Shown here piece after piece: positions 1-11,272 of a DNA stretch of 64,000 nucleotides (its first letter is position 1; the number at the start of each line of letters is the position of its first letter). Below the pieces are notes generated by a model. The model did no database searches. It saw nothing but the letters and a program-made list of their open reading frames with translations, and had not been told where the DNA came from. The position numbers were made by a program, and so were the translations under genes. This DNA is from Muricea muricata (lineage: Eukaryota > Cnidaria > Anthozoa > Malacalcyonacea > Plexauridae), in contig OY979717.1 in the NCBI GenBank assembly GCA_963855995.1, positions 14,837,960 to 14,901,959 of the forward strand, written 5' to 3'.

Positions 1-601
1 CAACAACATCCGTCCCTTCAAATTGTCTATCACTTAATATCTCTTCACACTTCGTCTTATCTCAGTTTTCGTGGCTGGGCGCCCTGTTAACAAAATGGAA
101 ACAAGATTTCTCGCTTTTGCCAGTCATGGTTTTGCAGTCTTTTTCAGATTTTTCAGTGTCCTATATCGCGTACTTTTTGTCGTATCTGACTCGAAGGACC
201 ACTTGTATTGTAGATAAAACCTGTAACTATTACAAGTATATATTTTGTAATATTTTTATTCTACTTCAATTTACATCATAAGTAACAACCTAAAAGCCAC
301 TCTTGTCCCCTAATTCAACACTTGGGGGGGGGGGGGGTGTTAAGGCTATACTAATAAATTAATTGTATTTCATGTTATTTAACTCAACGTTGTAAAACAT
401 CATTTATGTTGGTTGGCATGGCCCATAGACTTTTGCGAAAGAACACATGCAGTAGTTGGGATTAAATGCACAAACAGATAAATCGGGTAACTCTGCCCGT
501 ACCTGTTTACCAGAACTGGGCTATCTTAGCTTTCTAATGTCAGATTGCCAAGAGCGGCAAGATGTGACTCTATTCTTGACACTGTTCACATTTCATCGGT
601 G
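1..601. other. AT-rich non-coding stretch
   Basis: No coding signal is visible. The only notable feature is a run of 14 G at 324-337. The short open frame at 456-662 runs into the foldback repeat that starts at 602 and has no coding character. Confidence 0.5.
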
Positions 602-1323
602 TTTCGTAGTCGTAAATTTCGTAGCCGTACTCGCTCTCGTAGCCAAATCTAAAGCTTCCTAATGATGAAGTAGCGCTACTTTGGAATAATGATGAGACAG
701 TAAAGACACGAAGATTAATGATGAGACAGGAAAGACACGAAGATAAGTACTGTCCACATCGAGAACAAGACAATTGTTGCTGCGACGATATATTCAAGAT
801 GGCGGATTGCTGAAGTTTCTGCACTTCTCTGACAGAAACTATGCGCGTTATCAAAAATTTCTGTCCAATTTCTATCATGCAGTATCAGCTGGTTAATGTA
901 AAAATACAATAGCAACACCCCCTTTCCCTGAAAGGCCCTGGGCGGAACAAGATTATGCTATTTCAAGCTGTATTTCGCAATTTAAGGGACATGGCAATAT
1001 AGTTTTTTTTAGCTTGTCGAAAAATGACTTCGTAATAACTATTGTATAATACCCGCTTTAAAATTTTTGATAACGCGCATAGTTTCTGTCAGAGAATTAA
1101 GTGCAGAAACTTCAGCAATCCGCCATCTTGAATATATCGTCGCAGCAACAATTGTCTTGTTCTCGATGTGGACAGTACTTATCTTCGTGTCTTTACTGTC
1201 TCATCATTAATCTTCGTGTCTTTACTGTCTCATCATTATTCCAAAGTAGCGCTACTTCATCATTAGGAAGCTTTAGATTTGGCTACGAGAGCGAGTACGG
1301 TTACGAAATTTACGACTACGAAA
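602..1323. repeat. Foldback element, about 260-bp inverted arms
   Basis: The left arm (602-862) reappears reverse-complemented at 1065-1323, with about 200 bp between. The outer ends are TTTCGTAGTCG and its complement. Both arms contain a small internal duplication of a GATGAGACAG/AAGACACGAAG unit. The near-identical 93-102 residue open frames on opposite strands here are a by-product of the inverted repeat. I see no target-site duplication. Part of the outer-arm sequence recurs in degenerate form near 1408-1445. This is probably a non-autonomous foldback or MITE-type element. Confidence 0.75.
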
Positions 1324-1719
1324 ATTCTCTCCTATATAAACCGGCATTCGCCTTCGCTTTGGATCATCTTTGTAAAAGCTGATTTTCAACGACAAAATCT
1401 TGTTGTCATAATACTCATTCTCGTTGCCGTAGTCAAATCTAAAGCTCCCCATTATTTCACAATGACTCTACCTGATTGGCATTCGTGTTGTGCATCCACT
1501 AAGATTGTGTACACTTCTGTGTTACTAGTCTAATGCCCCGCGTATCTCTGTTACGGACGAGTCATGAAAAGATTGCGTGTTTGGATCGGGTGTGGTTATA
1601 CTCACTGTAGCATCATGTCAACAGCTTTGTACATTCATGCATGACAACGTGGGATCATTCTAATATCGAAGAACTAGATATAAGTTCTGACATATCAGAT
1701 TATCGAACTGAACTGACTT

Positions 1720-1800
1720 GACTACATAGCTTTGTGGATAGAGCACTGGCCTGAGTTTCTCAGAGGTGGTAGGTCAGTATTCTGCCGCGGCAAAGCAAAA
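1720..1800 (+). repeat. Degenerate tRNA-derived SINE head
   Basis: The stretch TAGCTTTGTGGATAGAGC resembles an internal pol III A box with a tRNA D-arm. About 40 bp later GGTCAGTATTCTGCC sits where a B box (GGTTCGANNCC) belongs but is degenerate. It cannot fold as a good tRNA, so a SINE remnant is the better reading. Confidence 0.35.
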
Positions 1801-2248
1801 TTTTCGGTTTACCTGATGATGATAATTTCACCGAGTACAATCAGCTTTTTTGGAGTTCTTGTAATGTTATATCATCAATTAGTGCATCAGACTTGTTGAA
1901 GTGACAAACAATGAACCGTGCAACACATTGATCGTGCAGTCAAGTTACTTACAAGTTGTTAGTAGCTTTTTCTAAACCTGTTAGTGCGATTTCGGTATTG
2001 CAATCGTCACCGCAAATGCCTATACATTATCTCACCGTAAGTTGAAGATTTTTGGTTAGATCGATTTTATACACTTTGATTATATTTATTATTAATGGAC
2101 TCTTGAGTTACCCTTCCATCTTAGCCGTTCTCTTTGATGTAAGATGGGTATTAGATATACCTTAGAAAGAATAGAAAGCCTTTAACTGTACTAGGCCGAC
2201 TTGTGGAGCACTTGAATGTGAACTGGAGCGACAATTTTTCACGTATTT

Positions 2249-2393
2249 TCAGAGTACTTTTATACTATTATAGTTTATATCACTAATATCAGAGTACTTT
2301 TATACTGTTATAGTTTATATCAGAGTACTTTTATTCTATTGTAGTTTATATCAGAGTACTTTTATACTATTATGGTTTATATCAGAGTACTTG
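2249..2393. repeat. Tandem repeat, about 35-bp unit
   Basis: About four to five copies of a unit built on ATCAGAGTACTTTTATACT followed by ATTATAGTTTAT, with single-base differences between copies. The unit has no coding capacity. Confidence 0.8.
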
Positions 2394-4468
2394 ACTGGTA
2401 CTTAAGATCTCAGGTCCAAATCCCGTCGTAGCGAGACAAATGTTCTCAGTATAGCAACATGTCATTGTCAACATTAATGGTTTTAATATTTCGATTGTTC
2501 ACATGTAGTTACCAAAATGTTGTGATAAAAGTTGGAGCTGTTCGAAATGTTACCCATGTTATTCTTACCTTGTCACCCACGGTCTAAATACAATAAAAAA
2601 TGGCATTGGAGGAGTTGGAATGTTTTTCAGTTTTACTTTGGTATGTGGAAGAATATACTAGCTACTTTTTACATGTAATTGCAGACCCTCGGCGCGTCCA
2701 ACATGCTGCATCTATGTGGGACTTATGAGTATAGTGTGATGGGCTTGTAGATGAGAAAGGCCATATTGGGAGGGACGTAGATTGGTGTGAACGTTAGTAA
2801 TCGGATGGGCTTGTATACGGCGGAGGACGTATATTACACAATTTACCTCAGAATAACAGTTTAGGGGTGGACCATTACATTTTTGAGGGTACTTTTCTTG
2901 TGCAAGATAATTTTTTCCTTGGTTAAAGATCTGCTCGAATTTTATTTCGGTATTTGCCCCTCCTCCCCCCCCCCCCCCCCTCAAAAGTCAAATGGTTCAT
3001 CCCTGACGAGGTTTCAAATAGTAATAATGAGTATAATTGTAACAATGACATTCTGCGAGGATTTTGTTACGCTTAGGGATGTTCCATTGTCTTGAAAGTT
3101 GCTTTGTGTTTATTTCATTTTTCCACCTTTTCAGTTTCTTGGCGTGGTAATGGCGTTCAGATATAGACATCAGAAAGATCCGCGTGCGAATCCAAGTGCT
3201 TTCCTATAATGTTTTTCAGCGTTTTTGGTGGAAAATAGAAATTCAAATCATTTCAAAGAAGCCCGAATAGAGTTAAAATAGTTATATATATTACACGTTA
3301 TTTATTTTAAGATTTCCACCAAGAAATAGAATAAGTTTGCAAACGATGTTGATTTAAACTACGTTAGTGCAATACAATTTATGTCCAGTCGATTGTCTAT
3401 ATGGATTAAAATTTCAGAAAATAATAATACGCTGTTAAAATAATGTTATAAAAGTTAATGTACGAACATTATTTCAATCTGCACGAAAAAAGAATGAGCT
3501 ACATTTATTTTAAATTGTTATTGTTTACATTGTTAACTTGGAAAGACAAAACATTAAATCGTTTTATTTACAGATCACTTGGCTGTAATTCTTTTTTAAC
3601 CACTTCTTTCCTCGCCCTGTGTAGTTCAAAGCAAAAAACTCAACTCGCTGTTTGCACTCTCCTCTTTACAGCTTGCTTGAGGAATAGTTGGCACCCATGT
3701 ACCTCAGCATCTTCTACGCACCTCAACAATGTTGTTAAATTTGTTTTGTTATATATACCAAAACTGAATTTTCTTGTTTTCTCGTAAAGTTATCATCGCC
3801 AAGAAAGTTTATTATCATTTATTTACGTATTACACTCAGGTTCATATTCTCTATGCAAGCATACAAGGAACTTGTAACATGACTTGTTGGCTGGTCAACA
3901 ATAAAACCGGAAGTGAGGCGTGTGTTAGTTAATATACGTTTTGTTTAAAATCGGGGTTTTTTGGAGTAACAGAGTTTTTTTGTCCTGTCTATACTCCTTA
4001 TTGGTACATATAATAAAGCATTTGTTTACTCAACCCTCGGGAAATAGATATGTTTTGTGACCCCTCGATTATCGATGTTACCTTACTCTATCGGGGTCGT
4101 CTCGGAATCACAAAACATCAACCTCGTACCCAGGTTCTTTTACCTCGGTAAATAAGTGTTAAGTAGCTGAAAATTGCCAATGATACAACTTTTACTGTAA
4201 CTTGCAGAACAATTTTTGACATATGCGTGGGTTTCATTCACACGATAATAATTTCGCGCTTGGAGGTCAACTCCAAATGCGGCAACACAATTATCGGATG
4301 GAGCGAGATCGAGTTGAGTATTCATCATAACTAATGATCTTGTGTTTGGTAGCGTGTATTTACATTTTACCAAAAGTGCTTGCTTCCACAAGGCACAAAG
4401 CGGCAATGTGTGCAAAGTTGAACACCAAGCCTTGTCCAATGTAAATGTATTAAGCGAAACAATGATGT
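2394..4468. other. Gene-free stretch
   Basis: No exon with convincing splice signals was found. It contains a C-run at 2965-2980. The 109-codon open frame at 3458-3787 has no recognisable domain, no good splice sites and AT-driven composition; I do not call it a gene. Confidence 0.4.
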
Positions 4469-4471
4469 TTA

Positions 4472-4729
4472 GGGACCGATCGTTTATTACGTGACAGGGG
4501 GGCGGTGGTTTTGATAGGGGGTATGCTTTTCAACATTAGTAACTTTGGGGGGGGGGTAAAGTTTTATTATACATTGAAAATACAGGGGGGGGTTAAATTT
4601 TATTTAAAAAATGGGAAGAGGGGCAATGTTTTCATTTTAGGTTATTGTAAAGGGGTAAAAATTTTATTTTTCCATTTTTTTCGGAAATCACACCCCCCCC
4701 CCCCTGCGACGTAATTAACGATCGGTCCC
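4472..4729. mobile_element. PIF/Harbinger-type MITE
   Basis: The terminal inverted repeats begin GGGACCGATCGTT at 4472 and end AACGATCGGTCCC at 4729, each about 25 bp. They are flanked directly by TTA on both sides (4469-4471 and 4730-4732), which matches the 3-bp TWA duplication of PIF/Harbinger elements. The 258-bp interior has G-runs on the left and a C-run on the right, making it more palindromic. No transposase is encoded. Confidence 0.8.
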
Positions 4730-4769
4730 TTAATTCGACAAGAATGTTGTGTCAGTTGTTCTACGGGCT

Positions 4770-4935
4770 GCTTCCAGTTTCTCGTTCATTGACTCCACTT
4801 GGAACATTTATTTTACGCAGTCACAGGGAACATTGAACTTTCACAGGATGCATACATACTTGACAAGTTCAATGTTTCCTGTGACTGTGTAAAATAAATG
4901 TTCCAAGTGGAGTCAATGAACGAGAAACTGGAAGC
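4770..4935. repeat. Hairpin, about 70-bp arms
   Basis: The left arm (4770-4838) is the near-perfect reverse complement of 4866-4935, with a loop of roughly 27 bp. The arm read on + from 4897 is open and coiled-coil-like (QVESMNEKLEAC), similar in character to LINE ORF1 coiled coils. It may therefore be an inverted duplication of a coding fragment rather than a MITE. Confidence 0.7.
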
Positions 4936-5386
4936 TTGCGAGGTTGACATACTTGGTGAAAAGCACTTGTCTCCTCGCTTGTCTCAATTTTAGTCAGTTT
5001 AAAATTTCGCGTGTTTTTCAGTTAAAGTTGCTACACAAGTTGTTGACTTGTCGAGAAACATTTGACTTGTTGAAATTATCGCGATCAACTTTCACCATTT
5101 TCCTAGACAATCGGATTGCGCATTTATAGGGTAAGTGGTTACATGGAAAATTTTAATGATTTTAAAAAATCATGCAGCCACGGCTTTCGCTAAATTTTCC
5201 CCTGATTTTAACTCTGTTTTTGAGTGAGGCGTATGAGCATGCGCAATAGTCTTTGCCTTTGTCCTTCCTGATTGTCCCTTCCAATGATTGTCTCTGTCCC
5301 GAAGTCCGATAGCGCTTCACCTGGACACGATTTGGTCCCAGCGTACTACAAATTTTTCGCTACAATATACAAGTTTAAAAGCTGAA

Positions 5387-5411
5387 ATGGCAAGCTTAGC
5401 ATTAGAAGACG
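5387..5411 (+). other. Alternative first coding exon of the myosin light chain gene
   Basis: ATG at 5387 opens MASLALED and is followed at once by a strong donor (G|GTAAAG at 5411/5412). The exon ends in phase 1 with a G. Joined to the AG of exon 3 at 6136 it gives MASLALED-EYREAFQLFD in frame and yields a 148-residue protein. Joined instead to exon 2 (5947) it hits a stop, so it can only be used by skipping exon 2. That is the pattern expected of two promoters with mutually exclusive first exons, as is known for vertebrate fast-muscle essential light chains. Confidence 0.65.
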
Positions 5412-5867
5412 GTAAAGCATTTTCTCTTTAATCGATTATATATTTAAAATTAGCTGGAAATCGGGCACAGTGTGTTGTCTTCCCCTTATGTTGTAACTGG
5501 CTTTATGCCTTTATCAGTGAACATTCCAAGGAAGCCAAGCTGCTAATGTTCTTCATTAGTCTGTCAAAATTTCATGTAAGGAATTTCTAGTCTGTTAAAT
5601 CTCCATGCAAGCGATTTATCTTTTGGGCTGATGTCATATATTTGTGCTTGAGAATACTCGAATGATTTTTGTACCATTAAATAAGTAAACAATTAAGAAA
5701 TATTTATTCGATCTGCTCAAGTATTTTCAAGAGCCAAATTTGGTTTCATACCATGAAATCCGGTAAAGGTATCAAGTTACTGAAAATCTAAAATACCTCA
5801 GCAGTTGACAGTTGTGTTATCGTTTTACGAGCGTTATACGGACAAGCAATCACCAAACCCAGTCGAA

Positions 5868-8248
5868 ATGGTTTGTATTCCTGTCGCGTATTCTGTGTTA
5901 TTTTATGCACTTGTGACGCATTTTAATATTTCTCTCGCTTTTACAGAGTGTTTTCTCCGATCTTAAGATTGAGGGTAAATAAAATACACTGTTTTAAAGC
6001 CTGAGTCGCACACAGATTTTACGAATACGGAGCTTATTAAACGATCTAAGTGTCCATAAACATATTCTAAGCAGTGGTTTGTAGATAGCAATTAGCCAAT
6101 TTTATTGATTTTATTTGATTATTTGTTATCTCTAGAGTACAGAGAAGCGTTCCAGTTGTTTGACACAGTTGGAGATGGGAAAATTGAATGCACTGAGTCG
6201 GGAGATGTGATCAGATCACTAGATTTCAACCCTGCTAGTGAGGATATCAAGAAAGTCGTTACTGATGTCGACCCAAAAGGTGAGCTGTCAACAATGCTTT
6301 CAAAGGGCTGTATGCCTTTGTATTATTCATGTTTCATTTCTGGGATTAATGAATCGTTGAGGCATGACAGAACAAAATACAGCATGTGCTGGGCGTTGAC
6401 CACAGAGTACAAGTGCTCAATTGATCTATTAATATGGCTACGCGCTTTGTGCTCCATATGTTAATTTTCTCATCTTCAACCCCATAAATGATCAATATAT
6501 TTCAGCGTATTATTGTTTATTTGCACTTATACACAGCGCTTTGAGTGCTACTTACTTGAATACAGTAGTTAAAGTGTCATGTTATTTTTGCTGCAAGGTA
6601 TTATCGCTCAGTGAGACCTGAATGTCTGTTGTTTAGTGTCAACTGCATTGACATCTATAGAGCCCTGTGTTTAGATCAGAAGACCTGTTTCAACTGTGGT
6701 ACATTATAAACTAAGCCTTTTTGACCCAAATACATTGTTTTAGATAAAAAATTGTACTTCAAGCCAAGATATGCCTTATAGTAATATATTGAACATTGTA
6801 GCAAGAATGCAATGATTAATTATACTAAATTGACCATCAGATGTTTCACAATTTGATCTGGAATCTCTTAATTTCATTTACAGAATTTGTCCTTATGCAA
6901 ACTATGCAATTATATAAGTAAGCGAAGGGTAGATTTGCCCCCTGTATGGCCTTGTTAGTCAGAGTGACAATACTAATAAGAATAATAAAAATTAATTGCT
7001 AATAAATTAATTGCTAATAAATTAATTGGTTTACCATAGCTGAAGTAAAAAGGCACTGTAAATATTATTTTAGGAAAATTTTAATGGAATGTAAAGCATG
7101 CAGGAACAATTGAAAAACAAAGGTTTTACTTGTACCTAAATCTAGTGTATGCCAAACAACAAAAACAGTTCCATATAACATCTGCTGAATTAGTCAAATA
7201 TGGGGTCTGTATATTTACCCCCTGTGATGTCTATGTTTGTGAGAAACTGATATATGTGAGGTGATAGTTTGCCCTTCTTCATAAGAACTGGGCTTTGCCT
7301 AAACACAATTGCATTATCAATTTAAGATCTATGGAATTCAGCTAAAGTGTGGCTGAGAAATCCTTCACTTACTTTAATTATTTATGCAGAATAAAAATGT
7401 ATTTCAGGAATTAAAAGAATAACATTTGAAGAATTTCTTCCCATCCTGCATGCTGTGGCTCAGAAATGTCCAAAGAAACCAAAGCCAGAGGAATTTTTTG
7501 AAGGGTTGAAAGTATTTGACAAAGATGGTTATGGGGTTGTCTTGTCTGGTGAATTACGACATGTTCTAACGTCCCTAGGTAAAGTATATGGGGCATTGGG
7601 CTCGTAGTTATTTAGAAAGTGGGTTTGTTTTCTGGTCCCCTGCCCTTAACCAGATCTTTGTCATTCTTTTTTCAAGATTTGTTTTGGTGTTGTTTGCATG
7701 TTAAAAGCAGTTTTTATAACAATATTTTGGCTAGACTTTAATTCACTCACTGTAGACATCATTATAAGACTGGGCTTTTTAGTAACCAATACCATTTTTT
7801 TAAATTTGTTTGTGTTAATTTGTCAATCAACATTCCCTCTAAGCTGGTAGGTATCAACCAATAAAAGGACCTTTTTTGTACTAAAAATATTTGCATCTAT
7901 GCCCATTTTTAGGTGACAAACTTACTGATGACGAATGTGATGTCTTGTTCAAAGAAGTTGAAGATAAGAAGGGAAGGATTAATATTGAAGGTAAAATATT
8001 ATTTCTATTATGCATGTACTAGCTGAGGAGTATGGTGAACATATGATGTTACAGTACCACCCATTCATTCTGCTAGTATGTCTGTGCCAACTGTTACTGG
8101 CCTGTTGTATCTAGGCTGTCGAAACATGCATTCAAGGTTATTGTGTTGTACACTTTTACTCTATACCCAACTTTAGTAATTCTATTCCAAAGGTTCTATT
8201 ATTATTTTGTTTCCTGTAGAGTTTGTGAAGATGGTGTTATCTGGTTAG
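5868..8248 (+). CDS. Myosin essential (alkali) light chain, six coding exons
   Basis: This is the EF-hand light chain that wraps the first IQ motif of the myosin heavy-chain lever arm. Exons are 5868-5870 (the ATG alone), 5947-5974, 6136-6279, 7408-7578, 7913-7990 and 8220-8248. All introns are GT-AG, all phases agree, and the sum is 453 nt, giving 150 residues, the usual length of the family. It begins MSVFSDLKIEEYREAFQLFD. The first EF loop (residues 20-31, DTVGDGKIECTE) and third (96-107, DKDGYGVVLSGE) lack some calcium ligands, as is normal for essential light chains. The protein ends EFVKMVLSG, close to the classic family C-terminus. An ATTAAA at 8356 may be the poly(A) signal. A second possible first exon lies at 5387. 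Identity is very secure; muscle versus non-muscle type cannot be told. Confidence 0.93.
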
Positions 8249-8355
8249 ATTTTCGTCATCAACAATTGTCAACTTACGTAAAAAATTTTTACTACACTTC
8301 TGTTGAACAGATCCATATCATGTAAATGCGTGCAATATATTAGTAAATATTTTCC

Positions 8356-8361
8356 ATTAAA
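8356..8361 (+). terminator. Possible poly(A) signal of the myosin light chain gene
   Basis: ATTAAA lies 108 bp after the stop codon. It is the commonest variant of AATAAA. No canonical AATAAA is closer. Confidence 0.35.
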
Positions 8362-8816
8362 AAATTAGAGCTTTTTCAAAAGCATGTTTACCTTGTTGTG
8401 TCTATTAGCCCTTTTGGTTATTTAGGTCTGTCCTACATGTACCTTTGTGATATATGATGAACCTAATTTTGTTGTGGATTTGAGACAGTAAAAGACCGTA
8501 AGCAGCTGTTGCAGCAAAATATTTGTACAGTGGTACAGTGTGTCCCCAAAAAGACTACTCTTTGAAGTCAAGCGCCAGTGCCCAACGAATTTGAATTTTT
8601 TAATTTCCTACTCAGCACAAGAATACGTAACCCCCTAATATACAGAGATTTTTTATGCCCAAGTAGTATTGAATTTGTTCTGCCAAGATAGCACAGGCTG
8701 GGCTCCTTAGGGAATTAAAACATTCAAATTCGAACGTGCGACGCTAACACTTGACCTCGCAGGGCAGCCTACAAGGCAACAATTTGTACCAAAATAAAGC
8801 CAAACCAAAAGTAAAA

Positions 8817-9066
8817 TTGTCTCAAACATTTTACTACAGATTTACTGTTATAAAAACGCTTGCACAAGCTCAATATGACAGTCTAAAACATTTTATTACA
8901 GGTTTGCAGTGAAAACACATGTCCAAGCCGAATATGACAGTCTCAAACATTTTACTAAAAAGATTTACAGTAAAAATTCATACCCAAGCTGAATGAAACA
9001 TTGTCTTACTACAGATTTACAGAAAAACCTCGTACCCAAGCCGAATGACTCTCAAACATTTTACAG
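8817..9066. repeat. Tandem repeat, about 60-70 bp unit, four diverged copies
   Basis: Each copy contains TCAAACATTTTACTACAG, then GATTTACAGTAAAAA, then ACCCAAGCCGAAT. Copies start near 8819, 8881, 8939 and 8995 and end near 9066. They differ by substitutions and small indels. It lies between the myosin light chain 3' end and a dispersed repeat. Confidence 0.75.
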
Positions 9067-9227
9067 TGCTAACTACATTAGCGTGCTGATAGTTTAAAAA
9101 TCGATTACTTACCAATTTTCCACTTCTATAAAGCGCTGCGACGCCTGCGAGAAATAGAGGGTATCGCTTACACACAATTTCGTCAAATATTTTAAATGTA
9201 AACGCTATAATCGCTAGTTAATGCTCT

Positions 9228-9608
9228 CTTATATAACCCTTTCCAATGTATCTTTTCGGTCTATTTTGCAGATTTCTTCTTAGAAAAATTCGTCAAAATT
9301 GATAACTTCTTTATATCATACAGTCTGATACAGTAACCTATTTATTTCCTTGTTAACCACACTGGTAAAATTTTTGGTAAACGGAAAAAATAACGGCTCT
9401 CATCGAAAAGTCATCGAAAAAATTTTATGAAAAAACTGTGCTCATAGTCTTTTTTTACCAAAAAAAAATTTGGAAGAAAAATAACGCCATACCACTTATA
9501 TTAGGGTTATTGAAATATATCATATGAGATTGCATGCTAGCGTAATCAATTTAAATTAGCAGGTTTCAAAAGTTGTCAGCAATTCTGCTACCTTCGAAGG
9601 ATTAGCCT
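9228..9608 (+). repeat. Dispersed repeat family R1, copy 1
   Basis: About 380 bp, starting with the TATAACCCTTTCCAATGTATC block and ending near CCTTCGAAGGATTAGCC. It is found again in the same orientation at 63168-63540 and 63645-64000. It is non-coding and AT-rich, with no terminal inverted repeats that I can see. The three copies differ by scattered substitutions and small indels. Confidence 0.85.
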
Positions 9609-9716
9609 AGTGATGGTATAAAAGAGAGCATTAGAGCCATAACTGCTAAAACCCTGTATTTTCGAATGGTCATGGCTTTATAGGATACTCTAAAGGTCGA
9701 AATGTCGAGAGAGCAA

Positions 9717-9906
9717 TGGGACCGAGTTGCCCCTGTGTTTTGTGTATTTCTCACTCACTGGGACTGTATCTACTTCACCAAATTTAGCTAAAGCGCGAGC
9801 CCGAAGGGCGAGTAATGATTGTCGCGCTACGCGCTCCTCCCTCTTTAGCTAAATTTGGTGAAGTAGATACAACCCATTGAGTTCTATTATATCTGGAGAG
9901 AGCATC
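9717..9906. repeat. Hairpin repeat (family R2) with GC-rich loop
   Basis: GTATCTACTTCACCAAATTT and the adjoining AGCTAAA are followed by a GC-rich loop (GCGCGAGCCCGAAGGGCGAG) and then the exact complement up to GAAGTAGATAC. The preceding block, TGGGACCGAGTTGCCCCTGT, recurs inverted at about 13462-13497. The hairpin arm and loop recur in the same orientation at 60093-60167. The block at 9867-9906 recurs inverted at 12940-12970. Confidence 0.75.
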
Positions 9907-10150
9907 GCGCCGCCATCTTTGAAGCCATTTTAATGGCGGCGATTTGCAAAATTGGTTCCCGATTGGTTCCCGGCTACAGGTAGCTACCACTGACCCAAAA
10001 TGCGATGCTATACGTCCGACAAAGCTCTTCGCCCCCCTGGTTTTTAACAAAAAATTGTTTACGAGATAGCGAGAAAAAGGAAATAATCTCAAAATATTTT
10101 GATTTCTTTGAATGTATTTTTATACTACATTTGCTTAACGGTGAAAAAAG

Positions 10151-11241
10151 GTGTTTGCCTTACTTGTCGGAGCAAGAATCTACTATAAATACAGGGGAAT
10201 TCCTCTTTCAGGTATGTTTCACACAACATATACTTTGTATTTTGCGTACGATATTAATACAGACACGGCAACACGCTTCGATGTTTGTCTTGTTTGATAA
10301 TAAAGTGTTTTTAGATCACACAAACCGTTAGGTCTTATATACAAACGGTTAAAGGTTATTGACATAGTTTTTCTTCTTCTGAGCATTGTATTTTTATTGC
10401 TAGCTTCGCTTTGTTTTGCTGAAGAGTGAAGGCTGTTGCATTACTTGCATATGTTAGCCTAACTTTCCAGGACTCAGCAGCATCTTTATGCAACTCTTTC
10501 CGGCTAAGCTGCTTATGTAGAAAGTAGATACTACCAGAAGATTTAAAACAAAGTACACACTCGCTTTGTTTTAGGTTTGTACCTGCCAGTATATGTGCAA
10601 ATCCAATACCTGAGAAAAATGTCAGCTATAGAAAAGGGAAAATATCCAGGACATGCTAAAAGAGGTTTTGTTTTCCAAATGCATCAAGGTAACTCACACT
10701 TTACATTAACAATCAAAAGAAATTAAGAAGTGACAGGGTCCAGAAAACTGCATGTTTTGTACGAGCCATTGATGCCTTTTAAAGATACAATAGTTGACTG
10801 CATGTGCATAGAAAATTAGACATTTCAAGACCAAATACAAGGGCCCAGTATTGATTGGGGTCACTCTGTAAAAATAAAATTGTGCAATTATAATTGTAAA
10901 TATCATTGACTTATCAGTATTTAAGAATCCTTGATAGTTCCACCCTTATTGAATAAAGGCATTTGCTTTCTTTACTGATGTATGTGTATCCTTGTGTTGT
11001 AAAGGCAAAAATGTACTACAATATACTAATATACTTGTTACTGTTTTCTTATTTTGTAGGACCTATCCACTGTAAGAACCTCACCTCAACATGGCATAAA
11101 GCATACATATGTGAAACAACAGAGACAGAAATTTTATCATGTCATATCCATGATATGATGAATGTTTTAATAAAATGTCAAATTCTATATTGTACAGTAG
11201 TCACTTCTATTCTTAAAGTTACATTGTTAATGTTAAACTAG
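10151..11241 (+). CDS. Possible spliced gene, unknown membrane-associated protein
   Basis: Three phase-compatible pieces are open: 10151-10211 (ends CAG|GTATGT), 10575-10688 (after TTTTAG, ends AAG|GTAACT) and 11060-11241 (after TTTTGTAG, ends TAG). Both joins are phase 1. The first piece reads VFALLVGARIYYKYRGIPLS, a hydrophobic stretch followed by basic residues, like a membrane segment; the second continues GLYLPVYVQIQYLRKMS. An AATAAA at 11267 lies 26 bp after the stop. No start codon was found: the first piece must begin at an acceptor or an unseen exon upstream. I do not recognise the family. The last exon is weaker, because a good donor (CACT|GTAAGA) lies inside it. Confidence 0.3.
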
Positions 11242-11266
11242 TAATCTACATGTGAAAAGGCAAATT

Positions 11267-11272
11267 AATAAA
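11267..11272 (+). terminator. AATAAA poly(A) signal
   Basis: A canonical hexamer 26 bp downstream of the last stop of the possible gene at 10151-11241. It supports that terminal exon only modestly, in AT-rich DNA. Confidence 0.3.

Noticed and set aside
570-1382. Near-identical 93- and 102-residue frames on opposite strands
   Set aside because: The two arms of a foldback repeat; no codon bias or domain.
3458-3787. 109-codon plus-strand frame
   Set aside because: AT-driven composition, no domain, no flanking splice or poly(A) signals.
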